Assembly: GCA_965212195.1 (NCBI GenBank)
Contig: CBDBUW010000010.1
Location: 1,084,460 to 1,148,459 of the forward strand
Length of the DNA: 64,000 bases
Reading direction: 5' to 3'
Source: JAJCYK01 sp965212195
Lineage (GTDB): Bacteria; Bacteroidota; Bacteroidia; Cytophagales; Cyclobacteriaceae
Of this stretch, positions 35,501-44,208 are shown piece by piece. Numbering within the stretch: the stretch's first letter is position 1; each line of letters begins with the position of its first letter. The notes beneath the pieces are model-generated. The model was given only the letters and a program-made list of their open reading frames with translations. It was not told the DNA's origin and did not search any database. Both the position numbers and the translations under genes were made by a program.

Positions 35501-38500
35501 TATTTTCACAACCTGTAGTAGTATTGCGAACCAGGACGGTATAAGTACCTGCCGATAAATTAGTTATTGTTGCTCCTGGAGATGGCAAAATCTCATTGGC
35601 AGGCAAGGTATTCTGTCCATTGAACCAACGGAAGCTGTACCCACTGGTAGTACCGTCGGCATCTACGCTTATGCTACCGGTAGAATTACCGGGATCGCAA
35701 CTCTGCTGATCGGTCAGGGAAAGCAAATTGATCACGGGAATACTGGTGAGGTCTGCAATGTTTAATACCTGTGGAGCGCTTTGGCACTGGGTAGCATCAT
35801 TCACCACTAACAAAGTGTAATCCCCGGCTGTTAGACCATTTACTGCAGCCGTGGTATAATCGGCGCTGCCCGGAGAAGGGGTTGCAACATTTCCTATAAA
35901 CCAGTAAAAACTGAAACCTGCGGTCGATCCACCAACCGAAGCGCTGAGGGCGCCGTTGGCAGGATCGCAATTGTCTTGATCTGTTACTACCACGGTGGGT
36001 ACTGGTTCCACTAGTACATCGTTAATAGTGTATTCCGCGGTATTCTCACATCCCGTGGTAGTATTACGGGCTAAGACCGTATGAGTGCCCGCACTCAATC
36101 CGTTTATGAATGAGCCCGGGGATGGTAATATCTCATTAGCGGGTAGGGTATTTTGCCCCCTAAACCATCGGAAGCTATAACCACTGGAGGTGCCATCGGC
36201 GTCCACGCTTATTGATCCATTGGGACTACCAGGATCACAACTTCCTTGGTCTGTGAGAGATAATAAGTTAATTACCGGCAGCACCGTGTTATCTGCTATG
36301 GTATATACTTGGGGACCACTTTGACACTGACTTGCGTCCTCCACTACAACCAATGTGTAGTCCCCTGCTGCTAAACTATTAACAACGGCGGTGGTATAAT
36401 CAGCACTGCCTAGGCTGGGAGAGCCGATATTTCCATTAAACCAATAAAAGCTAAATCCAGCGGTCCCTCCTGCTACCGAGGCACTAAGTGCACCGTTTAT
36501 GGGATCGCAGGCATCCTGATCGGTAACTGTAACGGTGGGTACCGGGATAGTTGTAATGTCATTTATCGTGTACTCGGCAGTATTTTCGCAACCGCTGGTG
36601 GAATTGCGTGCCAGTACAGTATAGGTCCCTGCAGCCAGACCGTTGATGGTGGCCCCTGGTGAAGGGGTTATCTCGTTTGCCGGCAAGGTATTCTGTCCAC
36701 TGAACCAACGGAAACTGTACCCGCTGGTGGTGCCGTCAGCATCCACGCTTATACTGCCGGTGGGACTGGCAGGGTCACAGCTGGACTGATCTGTAAGTGC
36801 CAGTAAATTGATCACCGGTAGTACGGTATTGTCAGAGATGGTATAAACCTGGGGGGCAATAGCACACTGACTGACATCTGCTACCACCACTAAAGTGTAA
36901 TCTCCAGCAGTTAGACCATTTACTACGGCTGTGGTAAAATCGGCGCTGGCTAAACTTGGAGATCCGATATTACCGATAAACCAAAAAAAGCTGTAACCAG
37001 TGGTGGTACCGCCTACATTGGCACTTAATGCCCCATTGGGCGGGTCACAAGCCTCCTGATCGGTGATGACAACTGTAGGTGACGGGATCACCAGGTTTTC
37101 CGGTATGAAGATCTCAGCAGAGTTGGCACATCCCGATGTAGTGTGAGTAGCCAGTACTGTATAGGTTCCCGAAGCCAAGCCGGTCACGCTACTGGAAGTG
37201 GCAAAAGGAGCTCCAGATATAGTTTGACCCACAAACCATTCAAAAGTATATCCCGCAGTTTCAGTAGCCAATCCTCCCTGGGCGGATTCATCGACTGAAG
37301 CACTGGCAGCACCATTTGGAGCGGCCGGATCACAAGAAGTCTGAGAAGCATCCAGATTTACGTTTACAACCGGAGTGATGGTCTGGTCATCGATGGTAAC
37401 GGTAACAGGATCTCCGGGACAGCCTTTATTATTTGTGACCACCAGGGTATAGTCACCAGGAGGGAGATCATTTACATCGGGGGTGGTGTAGTCTGCCGTA
37501 GGCTTTACATTGCTGCCGATAAACCATTCAAAGGTATTGGGATTAGTTTGACCGTTAACCGTGGCGCTTAAGGCACCATTATTAAAACCAATACAGGTGG
37601 TTACCGGGGTGACCACAATATCCGGTACCGGATAAGCCAAGGGATCATCCTGTATTAAAATGGTGGCAATGTTGTCACAACCCGTTTGTTTATTTCTAAC
37701 GTAGACGGAATAGAAAATGGGGTACAGGGAATTTTCCACATGGCTATTGCCAATAGGCGGAGACAAGAAGACCTGGTTACCCTCAAACCACAAGAACTCA
37801 TATTTCCCCGGTGGCAGTCCCGGTCCAGAGGGGTTACTGGGATCCACCACCTTAACCGTGGCCTTTCCGTTGGGACGGCGGCAGTCGTCAAATAAACGGT
37901 TCTGCACAATCTCCAATATTGGTGTATTGGCATTATTCCTTATGATGCTTATGGTAGCAGTATCGGACTGGCATTGAGCACCATCATGCGTAGCTACCAC
38001 CTGGTAGTCCCCATCCCCCATTCCATTATAAACGGGACCTGTGAATTGCAAGACCCCGTTCAGAAACCATTCAAAGGTATAGCCTGCTATAATTTCAGTG
38101 ACTCCCTCCAACACAAAAGCCCGGGCCGCTCCGTTATCAGGCAGGGTAATATCGCACTTATCATTATCCTGTATTTTTTCTACAGAGACTGTAAAAGGAT
38201 CAGGTACTACCATAACCGAGGCCACATTGTCGGTGTAATCACATTCCGATTGAGTGGTGTTAGGAAATACAATGGGTGTAGTGGTCACTCCTGCGTCATT
38301 TACTGCGATGTAAAGATCGAAAGTGTTACCAGTACCAGAAACCGGTAGATTCAATGAAGTAATGTTGCCGGGATTGAACCCCGACAATGATGTGGTTTCA
38401 GTATTGAGGAATACTGCACCTGCCGCCATAGGGTCACCGGAGTAGAATGAAACCTCAAGATTTCCACTAAAGGCAAGATCCCCCACGTTCTCTATGTCGA

Positions 38501-38759
38501 AACTGACACTGAAATCTGTATCAGGGCAAGTGGGTGGAGAAACGGCAATGGAAGTGGCATCGATACTGAAATCAGGATCGGTAGCACAGGCCAGGTCTAG
38601 GGCGTAGCCGGAAACTGATGATGAAGCAGCGAGATTTACAAATAATCGTCCAGTGCTGTGGGGAAACAGCAATACGGTGACGGCACTTAAAATGCATAAA
38701 ATCACTAGAGGCTTGAAAAGGCCTCCTCTCCTCCCATTGAAGAAATTCGATCTTGACAT
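29586..38759 (-). CDS. Giant repeat-rich adhesin with T9SS type B C-terminal sorting domain
   Basis: The protein has 3057 residues. A basic N-terminus and hydrophobic stretch (about 14-32) act as signal; a CARDB-like segment follows (about 60-165). The bulk is about 25-30 immunoglobulin-like units of 90-100 residues, each with the pattern C-x-P-x-NG, aromatic-EW/FY-W-x-G, then G-x-YTV and a closing Cys, so paired cysteines are regular. Two families are tandemly amplified. The last 90 residues (VSPNGDGYNDIFHI, RIYNRAGQLVY, PDGTYYYIV) are the gliding-motility-associated C-terminal domain that directs T9SS export and attachment via SprF. Likely a SprB-like surface adhesin; ligand unknown. Confidence 0.93.
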   Translation of the reverse strand: MSRSNFFNGRRGGLFKPLVILCILSAVTVLLFPHSTGRLFVNLAASSSVSGYALDLACATDPDFSIDATSIAVSPPTCPDTDFSVSFDIENVGDLAFSGNLEVSFYSGDPMAAGAVFLNTETTSLSGFNPGNITSLNLPVSGTGNTFDLYIAVNDAGVTTTPIVFPNTTQSECDYTDNVASVMVVPDPFTVSVEKIQDNDKCDITLPDNGAARAFVLEGVTEIIAGYTFEWFLNGVLQFTGPVYNGMGDGDYQVVATHDGAQCQSDTATISIIRNNANTPILEIVQNRLFDDCRRPNGKATVKVVDPSNPSGPGLPPGKYEFLWFEGNQVFLSPPIGNSHVENSLYPIFYSVYVRNKQTGCDNIATILIQDDPLAYPVPDIVVTPVTTCIGFNNGALSATVNGQTNPNTFEWFIGSNVKPTADYTTPDVNDLPPGDYTLVVTNNKGCPGDPVTVTIDDQTITPVVNVNLDASQTSCDPAAPNGAASASVDESAQGGLATETAGYTFEWFVGQTISGAPFATSSSVTGLASGTYTVLATHTTSGCANSAEIFIPENLVIPSPTVVITDQEACDPPNGALSANVGGTTTGYSFFWFIGNIGSPSLASADFTTAVVNGLTAGDYTLVVVADVSQCAIAPQVYTISDNTVLPVINLLALTDQSSCDPASPTGSISVDADGTTSGYSFRWFSGQNTLPANEITPSPGATINGLAAGTYTVLARNSTSGCENTAEYTINDITTIPVPTVTVTDQDACDPINGALSASVAGGTAGFSFYWFNGNIGSPSLGSADYTTAVVNSLAAGDYTLVVVEDASQCQSGPQVYTIADNTVLPVINLLSLTDQGSCDPGSPNGSISVDADGTSSGYSFRWFRGQNTLPANEILPSPGSFINGLSAGTHTVLARNTTTGCENTAEYTINDVLVEPVPTVVVTDQDNCDPANGALSASVGGSTAGFSFYWFIGNVATPSPGSADYTTAAVNGLTAGDYTLLVVNDATQCQSAPQVLNIADLTSIPVINLLSLTDQQSCDPGNSTGSISVDADGTTSGYSFRWFNGQNTLPANEILPSPGATITNLSAGTYTVLVRNTTTGCENTAEYTIDEILVDPVPIVNVTDQNACDPANGSLDANVGGATAGYSFYWFIGNIGSPILGSADFTTASVSGLTAGDYTLVVVEDASQCQSAPQVYTMADNTVLPVINILSVGDQQSCDPSSPTGSISVDADGTTVGYNFRWFQGQNTLPANEITPSPGAAISGLDNGIYTVLVRNTSTGCENTAEITVGENITIPSLNASPVHITTCAPFNGSITVTPDFGVPGEYTFFWYDGTATKATPDYTETGNILSGLAPGDYTVEAVNNITNCAAAAITITLLDNTAAITITRTDIVKPSDCNTAAGELEVLATSAGSPTFDYEWYSGRAPFSGGPIGNTPRITGLLSGVYTVIVTNQTTGCQADSVLDLPFDGAPEVLIDVANTIDNTSCDPAAYTGEIAVQIDPSTLTVTDPGDDQNEYLLHLYVGANPTGVPTTQTSPAVFTGLAPGDYTVVAEQNFVPNCPSVPILITIDDASVLPAASVLQNTPNTNCAGVTANGLLELEIDGGASPLNYTINWYEGTDITDPPLGTNVGLLAGTNGERIEQLPGGFYTVEITNNATTCSEIYTYQVFDSPSILTITQADVTITPQDDCTPANGSITVNSVQQDGVPVAYNGTNYDFEWYDSGLNLLAAPVPANIYGTLAAGTYYVVAINVTTGCRSSQVPVEIEDQTVLPIVTLSVTQPNVNCDVSNPVGALSAAVNGPLGDFTIEWFIGENNTTNPLPAANISGADGELAINLGAGFYTVRFTDNTNPGVGCSALASMEIVDDPADITITQADVTITPQDDCTPANGTITVNSVQEDGVPVVYNGTNYDFEWYDASLNLLASPVPANSYTGLAAGTYYVVAVNAITGCRSSQVSLDIEDLTALPLVTLTVTQPNLNCDVSNPVGALSATANGPLGDYTIEWFIGENNTSNPLPAANISGADGELAINLGAGFYTVRFTDNSNPGIGCSAIATMEIIDDPAELTITQADLTVTPQDDCTPANGSATVNAVREDGVAVAYNGTNYDFEWYDAGLNLLAAPLPANSYTGLAAGTYYVVAINTTTGCRSSEVPLDIEDQTVLPIVTLTVTQPNVNCDVSNPAGALIASVNGPIADYTIEWFIGENNTTNILPGTNIGGANGELAVNLTAGFYTARFTDNTNPGIGCSALATMEIVDDPAELTITQADLTVVPQDDCTPANGSITVNSVREDGIPIAFNGTNYDFEWYDASLSLLPAPVPANSYTGLTAGTYHIVAINTATACRSNEVFVSIEDQTELPVATLSITQPNISCDVSNPLGALAASVNGILADYTIEWFIGENNTTNPLPLANISGTDGELAINLASGYYTVRFTDTTNPGIGCSAIATMEIVDDPAELTITQADLTLNPQDNCAPVNGSAIVNAVRENGVAIAYNGTNYDFEWYDAGLNLLPTPVPANSFTGLTAGIYYVVAINTTTGCRSSQVAFEIEDLTVLPVIALISFSNPTQCDGLNQTGTMVVTSDGFSDLATYTYEWYNGGQPVSGSPIIANNFIAQGLMAGTYTVVVTNNATGCSSAESYTLQPEVVQPFVSASASPVTNCDVPNGTLFATVINTTATYDFNWYLGTDTSIPPIYTGQTVDNVMPGTYTVIATDQADPGCISDIDTVIVDDARFAAFDVMIEPEAPLSNCDPTSPNGILSATVNGGISGYEFEWFLGTDTTVAVVQFGSVATGLRDTLYTVVALDVITRCRNTAQYTLGSQFLPVPTPDVNIYDATSCVIGNGALQATVGGNVKDYTFDWYPGNTVTGSPIFTGPDLVGLNSGEEYTVTATSNATGCTGPGVTVVVSEDKNTPQFEFSVTDATCLDQNGSATIYLLDTANVALIEWSNGVNGPELKNYPPGQYMVTVTDTLGCAATQMVEIGSEINVYNGVSPNGDGYNDIFHIDCIENFPNNIVRIYNRAGQLVYIHEGYDNSTVFFDGFGSEGIYLSGNRLPDGTYYYIVDKRNGSEPVAGYLELLR
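31175..33790 (-). repeat. Tandem repeat family with exact 585-base period inside the adhesin gene
   Basis: Copies of the segment encoding ITQAD-T-PQDDCTPANG recur at 31399, 31984, 32569, 33154 and 33739, each exactly 585 bases (195 codons) apart. A second anchor (NCDVSNP segment, near 32853 and 33438) shows the same distance. Each unit holds two Ig-like domains. There are five first halves and four second halves. Differences are mostly synonymous or conservative. Confidence 0.9.
34950..37110 (-). repeat. Tandem repeat family with exact 540-base period inside the adhesin gene
   Basis: The VTDQ-x-x-CDP segment recurs at 35431, 35971, 36511 and 37051, and the DADGTTSGYSFRWF segment at 35111, 35651, 36191 and 36731, both exactly 540 bases (180 codons) apart. 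Four copies of a two-domain unit. No insertion or deletion has broken the period. Confidence 0.9.
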
Positions 38760-38969
38760 TAAGAAACTAATTTTAACTAGGTTAACCAGTGGTAAAAATA
38801 ACCATGAAAACAGGTAACTCCCGTGTGTATTAATGGCCTCTCCAACTCATGTAAGCTTTTGATTATCTGTGAGAAAGTACTGCCTGAAATGGAGGATCGA
38901 GAAGGAAGGAGATCCTGGTATTTGTGTTTAAAAACTTTGGAAAGGGATTTTTCTCAGAAGGAAGGTTAA

Positions 38970-39725
38970 TTATTTTCGTTGCTTCGCTTTAAAGGTATGG
39001 CTGCGTTTTTTTGCACTCTTTTTGTGCAAAGCCCAGAAATATCCCAGGTTAAAGCTGATTAATTGGTGTTTGGATTCCATATTGTCAAAAAACTCAACGC
39101 TTTCCAGTGTGCCTCCAGAGGGTTCGGCAAAATGGGAATGACCCATTTCCAATCTGATTTCCGCTAATAGCATGCGGTCTTCACCTGCTTTTAACAAGGC
39201 CCCAATACTCACTAGCAAACCCATTTGAAATCGATTTGCCTGGGGGGTCATCATGGAGGTTGCACCGCCATCGGAGGCGAATGAAATGTCATATTCAATG
39301 GGTTCGGAGGTCTCCTCGATATTGCTGATTTTACCACTGCCGCTTAGCCAGTAACTCAAATTGGGGCCTATTCCCACAAAGATCCCTTCTTGAGGTAGTA
39401 TCTTATACCGCATCATAATAGGCATCTCCATATAGTAATAATCGGCAGTGTTTTTCAAAGATTCCAGCGGGATGTTTATGCTCTTTCCTTTGTTTGCTAG
39501 CAGCACTTCCACATGCAGGGAAACAGGTTCGGTCACGGGAAATGTTATTCCGAAACCGGCGTTGTACCCAATCCGAAGATCTGGATCCAATTGATCCTGA
39601 AAGGACTCCTTGTCATATTTTACTTGACCTACATGTATTCCCATTTTAGGACCGATCAGCAGTTGACCGAAGCTAGCCTGTCCCAGGAAAAGGGTCATGC
39701 ACAAAATGTATGTTAGGTGTTTCAT
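38970..39725 (-). CDS. Outer-membrane beta-barrel protein (PorT-like)
   Basis: The protein has 251 residues and a signal peptide (MKHLTYILCMTLFLGQASFGQ). LLIGPKMGIHVGQV, YNAGFGITFPVTEPVSLHVEVL and YYMEMPIMMRYKI are the pattern of the small eight-strand barrel family that includes PorT. Unusually, the barrel is followed by a basic tail of about 20 residues (HKKSAKKRSHTFKAKQRK) instead of ending on an aromatic strand. It lies five bases after the 1049-residue T9SS substrate gene and 210 bases before the giant adhesin; that gap shows only a short AGGATC/GATCCT hairpin and no clear promoter. Confidence 0.75.
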   Translation of the reverse strand: MKHLTYILCMTLFLGQASFGQLLIGPKMGIHVGQVKYDKESFQDQLDPDLRIGYNAGFGITFPVTEPVSLHVEVLLANKGKSINIPLESLKNTADYYYMEMPIMMRYKILPQEGIFVGIGPNLSYWLSGSGKISNIEETSEPIEYDISFASDGGATSMMTPQANRFQMGLLVSIGALLKAGEDRMLLAEIRLEMGHSHFAEPSGGTLESVEFFDNMESKHQLISFNLGYFWALHKKSAKKRSHTFKAKQRK

Positions 39726-39730
39726 AGCAT

Positions 39731-42700
39731 CTATCGAATCAAAGTGATACTACCACTAGCGGCATTTCGACCACTCCCCTCGCAGCGAATCACAAAATAA
39801 TAGGCCCCCTCAATCACCGGTGCTCCATTTAGCGTCCCATCCCATTCGTTTCCGTAATAGGGTTGCATCTCATACAGCACATTTCCTTGACGGTTAACGA
39901 TGATCACTTTACAATCCGGATATCTATCAATACGTTCAATGACCCACAGATCATTTTGTCCATCATTGTTAGGTGAGAACAAGGGTTTGGGCCCTACATT
40001 AATGCCCTCACCTACTTGAATAGTAATTTCAGCTGAACCTACACAACCATTTGCACCTTCAGCGCTCACCGTATAGGTGGTAGTACGCACCGGATTTGCT
40101 ATAGGATTGGCAATATTGGGATCACTGAGACCTTCTGTAGGAGACCATACATAATTAAACCCTCCACTGGCATTCAGCTGTACGGTATCACCGGCGAAGA
40201 TCTGCTGGATATCCGCGGTAACGGTAATGTCAGGTAAAGGCAAGGTAACTACTTCCACCTGGGCGGTGGCTACACAACCGGCGGTGGTGGTCACATCAAC
40301 GGTGTATATGCCAGCAGTGGTTGCTGCAATACTGTTGCTGGTGGCGCCGGTACTCCAGCTATAGCCTGGGTGGGTTCCGCTAACGGACAGCACAATAGTA
40401 TCTCCTTCACACATTACTGTGTCGCGGTCGGCAACTATGCTTACCGCCGGTGAATTCACGACATTCACAGTTTTTGAGAAACTATCATTACAGGTGGCAT
40501 CGTCGTAATGAACCAGCAGGCTTACGGTATAATTACCCAGTGCATTATATGTGTGGGTGGGGTTGGCAACGGTGGACGTGTTACCATCCCCGAAATCCCA
40601 CGCATAAAATATATTTTCATTAGCATCTACCACGGAGGTATTAGTAAAACCAACGGGCAGGTCGATACAGGCTTCATCCGCGGAAGTAAAACCGGCAGTG
40701 GGCGGCGGTACCGCAGCCACTCCGATTGCCGGAGTGATCTTGGAGCAACCATCGGAATTAGTGATCTCTACGCTGTATGAACCTGACGCGCTAGCCACAT
40801 AAGTAGTAGTAGTGGCCCCGGGAATAGCAACTCCATCTAAGAGCCATTGATAGGAGATACTGGCTTGAGCAGGTACACTCAAAGTAGCAGACTGGCCTTG
40901 GCAAAAAGTCAGCGGGTCACTAGTCGTTATAGTAAGATCGGGCAGTACGCTTTCTGAAACATCCGTGGAGCCCCAAGCGCTGACACAGGCGCCAAGTGTA
41001 ACCCGAACCTGATAGGTCCCAATCATATTGATATCGAAGTTGAGGATTTGTGGATTTTGCTGAATGGAGGTGAAACCATTGGGCCCGGTCCAGTCAAAGG
41101 AGCCTCCAGGAACATCCGGAGTAAATAATTTTAAGGTATCACCCAGGCACAAGGGACCGTTATTGGTAGCAGTTGGAGCACCTCCTGCGCCTCCTATCAC
41201 TGTTACGGTAACCGCATTAGAAGTTGTTACACAACTTCCATCTTGCGAGGTAACCACTACAGTATAATCACCGGCAATGGCAGCGTCAATAAATGAAGTG
41301 GTTACCCCTAAGGCAGTGCCATCTCTTTCCCAGCTATAGGTAACCCCGGCTGAACCGGAGGACGTTAAACGGGCAGTATTACCATTACACACCGTCACAG
41401 GTCCCGTAGGCGATACCACCGGAACGTAGCAGTTGTTGTTTAGCAATACTCCAAGCTCAAAGTTCTGGACCCCTGTAAAAGCCACATCAGGTTTGGCGTC
41501 TCCATTTAAATCTCCAATTTTTACATTCCTGGATTTATCATTGGTATTAATATCGAACCGTTCGAATGAGAAATCTCCGGGAATACTGATATTCCTCAGG
41601 AGGGTCATATCCAAATTGTCGCTGGCAGAGGACACCATCAGGTCCGCTAGCCCATCTCCATCAAGATCTCCCAGGTCCATTCCTAATGGGAAATCGATGG
41701 TACTAATAATTTTGGGTGCTCCAAAAGACAGAACATCGGTAGAGCTTGCCGTTTCGTTCAGCAGAATGGATATGTTTGAACTTAGGAACCTTGATACCGC
41801 AATATCCGGCCGGGCATCGCCATCCAAATCTCCCACAATAAGATCCGAAAGATTACCGGAAACATTAAAAAGTACAACGGGCCTAAAGGAAACAGCACCA
41901 CCAGGTACACTATTATTTTGAAAGATGTAAATGTTAGCATTCAAAAATGGATTGACCACGATTTCCGGTTTACCATCCGCATTAAGATCCTCAACCTGCA
42001 AACCTGAACTATTTAGAGCCGTCAAGGGTAAACCAAAAGTTACTTCCGGCCCGAATACGATGGTTCCAGGTGTACTTAAATTTCTAAAAAGGGATATCTG
42101 AATACTGGACTGGTTGGTCACGATTAATTCCGGTTGACCGTCAAGGTTAATATCTCTGATAGCAACCTTGCGCGGTAATGCTCCTGTAGTATTTAATTCC
42201 TGAGGAGGACTAAAGTTAATGGAACCCACAGAACTTATATTCCTTAAAACGTAGATTGAATTACCTCCTGATCGGGTAGTTACCAGGTCGGGCAAACCAT
42301 CTCCATCAATGTCCCGACAAGTGATGTTTAATGTAAATTCGCCTATGTTAAAGCTTCGTTTGTTGAAATTGATGGTAGCCAATGAGCTGGTATTTCTAAA
42401 CACATCAATTAATATGGAGTTGTCGTGACTGCTGGCCACATCGTTCTTTCCATCTCCGTCAAAGTCACACATACAGATATCGAAAATACCGTTCTGAGCG
42501 GCAAAGGTAGTGGGTCCCGCCAATAGTGAGGGATCGAATGTGGTGCCGCCGAAGCTTATAAAAAAGAGCTCGGAGGAATAGGCGGTCAGGCCGCTGATTG
42601 TGTTGGTTACCGAGACACTGCTGAAAGTTGAAGCTCCGGGAACGAGTACTTCAATTTGATTGTCTGCCAATGAGACAATGTTGGCCAGAACTGATCCGAA

Positions 42701-42880
42701 TACCACTTCCACTACACTGGCATCGGTTCCGAAATTACTTCCGGCAATGGTCAGGGTATCATTTATGGGTGCAAATGATTTGTCCAATGAGGCAATCACT
42801 GGTGTTTGACCCCGTAACCCCCCGGTTAGGAGCGTTAGCATAAGGACAGTTATGAAGCCGATTTGTTTTATGTTCTTCAT
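39731..42880 (-). CDS. FG-GAP/PKD multidomain surface protein with T9SS type B sorting domain
   Basis: The protein has 1049 residues. After a signal peptide (to about 24) come an IPT/TIG Ig-like domain (about 26-108), seven or so FG-GAP/VCBS repeats with calcium-type motifs such as DFDGDGKNDVA, DLDGDGLADL and DLNGDAKPDVA (about 115-490), Ig-like domains (to about 740), a PKD domain (FYAWDFGDGNTSTVANPTHTY, about 755-830), another Ig-like domain, and the C-terminal sorting domain (LFSPNNDGQNDLW to the end). FG-GAP repeats usually form a beta-propeller. It starts five bases after a PorP/SprF gene, its likely display partner. Confidence 0.92.
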   Translation of the reverse strand: MKNIKQIGFITVLMLTLLTGGLRGQTPVIASLDKSFAPINDTLTIAGSNFGTDASVVEVVFGSVLANIVSLADNQIEVLVPGASTFSSVSVTNTISGLTAYSSELFFISFGGTTFDPSLLAGPTTFAAQNGIFDICMCDFDGDGKNDVASSHDNSILIDVFRNTSSLATINFNKRSFNIGEFTLNITCRDIDGDGLPDLVTTRSGGNSIYVLRNISSVGSINFSPPQELNTTGALPRKVAIRDINLDGQPELIVTNQSSIQISLFRNLSTPGTIVFGPEVTFGLPLTALNSSGLQVEDLNADGKPEIVVNPFLNANIYIFQNNSVPGGAVSFRPVVLFNVSGNLSDLIVGDLDGDARPDIAVSRFLSSNISILLNETASSTDVLSFGAPKIISTIDFPLGMDLGDLDGDGLADLMVSSASDNLDMTLLRNISIPGDFSFERFDINTNDKSRNVKIGDLNGDAKPDVAFTGVQNFELGVLLNNNCYVPVVSPTGPVTVCNGNTARLTSSGSAGVTYSWERDGTALGVTTSFIDAAIAGDYTVVVTSQDGSCVTTSNAVTVTVIGGAGGAPTATNNGPLCLGDTLKLFTPDVPGGSFDWTGPNGFTSIQQNPQILNFDINMIGTYQVRVTLGACVSAWGSTDVSESVLPDLTITTSDPLTFCQGQSATLSVPAQASISYQWLLDGVAIPGATTTTYVASASGSYSVEITNSDGCSKITPAIGVAAVPPPTAGFTSADEACIDLPVGFTNTSVVDANENIFYAWDFGDGNTSTVANPTHTYNALGNYTVSLLVHYDDATCNDSFSKTVNVVNSPAVSIVADRDTVMCEGDTIVLSVSGTHPGYSWSTGATSNSIAATTAGIYTVDVTTTAGCVATAQVEVVTLPLPDITVTADIQQIFAGDTVQLNASGGFNYVWSPTEGLSDPNIANPIANPVRTTTYTVSAEGANGCVGSAEITIQVGEGINVGPKPLFSPNNDGQNDLWVIERIDRYPDCKVIIVNRQGNVLYEMQPYYGNEWDGTLNGAPVIEGAYYFVIRCEGSGRNAASGSITLIR

Positions 42881-42885
42881 CTCAT

Positions 42886-44208
42886 TTAGTCTATTTCCAA
42901 TGAATATGCATCTTCAAACAATTCTAACAACCTAGCTTTCTCCAACTCAATTTCTGTTTGCAAATAGTCTTTGCTTTGGAACAGGTATACATAATATTGA
43001 TCATCACGGCTGTTGTATCCGAAACTGGCTTTATATCCGTAATCATTGATTACATCGGCCCAGTACTGATATGCTGATTCGAATGAGTCAAAATCCTTAA
43101 GGATCACGTAATGACCAGCTGGCATTTCATCTTGATAGTAGGCGTCTAGATCGGGTCCGGAGGGATCAGCGGATTCTTGCACTTCTTCCGGGGGATCACT
43201 CTTTTCAACCGGTGCACTTTCAATGAATATATTCCCACCATCGGAGTAAAAACGGGCGTTGCGATTACCGGATTCAATAACTTTAACCCGCTTCTCAAAA
43301 TCCTTAGGCTGACCAATGTTAAGCCTGAGCTGAATTTCGTGGGTGCCGTCAGGGATACCATCTACTAAGGTATTGGCAAACTCATAGGCATAACCCACCG
43401 CCAGAAAATCCTTAATGTTTAGCCCTAGCAATGCGGTGGCTCCGTAATCCTGTCGGTAGCTACCCCCGATCCACGCTAGCTCTTTAAGGTGAAGCACTGC
43501 CAGAGCCTCCCATTGGTTTGGCAGTGTTTCGGTAACCCGGTAAAGCAGGTGCGGCTCTAACTGCACGTTCCCAGAGCCCAGAGGGAATTTGTAGTTGGCC
43601 ATTAGGGTGTAATTCTTAACCGGATCGAGTTCAACGGTAGTGAATTGCTCTACTCCCACAACCTCTCTTTTGAAAAGGGATGGCAAACTTAATCCCAAAT
43701 TGAGTCCTTGGATGTGGTAATTGAAACCAAAACTGGCAGTAGGGCTGAGGTTGTTATCTACCAGGTCAAAGAGGGCGGGATCACTGAGTATAGCAGGGTC
43801 GTTAATGTTATCCAGTTGAATATTGTTCATGGAAATACCCCCGGTCAGACCAAAGCTGATCCATTGATCCTCAGTAAAAAGTGCTTTATAGGTAAAGGAA
43901 GCTGAAACAGAAGTTGATTTCAGCAAACTGCGTCTGTCATAATATACCAGCCCTCCTAAGGCAATATTACGTTTCATGGGCGTGTGGAAGGTCAAGGTGG
44001 AGGTCTCAGGAGCTCCCTCGATACCAATCCATTGTTTGCGATAGCTCAAGAAGGCTACTGATCGGCCCGCATTGCCGGCATAAGCTGGATTGTACACATA
44101 AGGGTTCAGGAAAAATTGGCTGTATATGGGCGTTTGCTGACCATAGGCCAACATTGAGCATCCCAGCACCAGAGACGCAGTAAGTACGAATTTTTTTATA
44201 TTGTCCAC
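42886..44208 (-). CDS. PorP/SprF-family protein with a SPOR-like C-terminal domain
   Basis: The reading frame extends to TTG at 44283, but GTG at 44208 directly precedes a proper signal peptide (DNIKKFVLTASLVLGCSMLAYGQ), so the shorter start, 440 residues, is preferred. QTPIYSQFFLNPYVYNPAYAGNAGR and SYRKQWIGIEGAP are the PorP/SprF signature, followed by the barrel to about residue 300. The extra C-terminal part has an acidic Pro/Ser linker and then about 75 residues (HYVILKDFDSFESAYQYWAD, YYVYLFQSKDY) that resemble a SPOR fold, which in other proteins binds denuded peptidoglycan. Directly upstream of the FG-GAP substrate. Confidence 0.82.
   Translation of the reverse strand: MDNIKKFVLTASLVLGCSMLAYGQQTPIYSQFFLNPYVYNPAYAGNAGRSVAFLSYRKQWIGIEGAPETSTLTFHTPMKRNIALGGLVYYDRRSLLKSTSVSASFTYKALFTEDQWISFGLTGGISMNNIQLDNINDPAILSDPALFDLVDNNLSPTASFGFNYHIQGLNLGLSLPSLFKREVVGVEQFTTVELDPVKNYTLMANYKFPLGSGNVQLEPHLLYRVTETLPNQWEALAVLHLKELAWIGGSYRQDYGATALLGLNIKDFLAVGYAYEFANTLVDGIPDGTHEIQLRLNIGQPKDFEKRVKVIESGNRNARFYSDGGNIFIESAPVEKSDPPEEVQESADPSGPDLDAYYQDEMPAGHYVILKDFDSFESAYQYWADVINDYGYKASFGYNSRDDQYYVYLFQSKDYLQTEIELEKARLLELFEDAYSLEID

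Noticed and set aside
31175..37110. Regular repeats considered as a CRISPR array or mobile element
   Set aside because: Period of 540-585 bases, open reading frame throughout and protein-level conservation show they are domain repeats of the adhesin.
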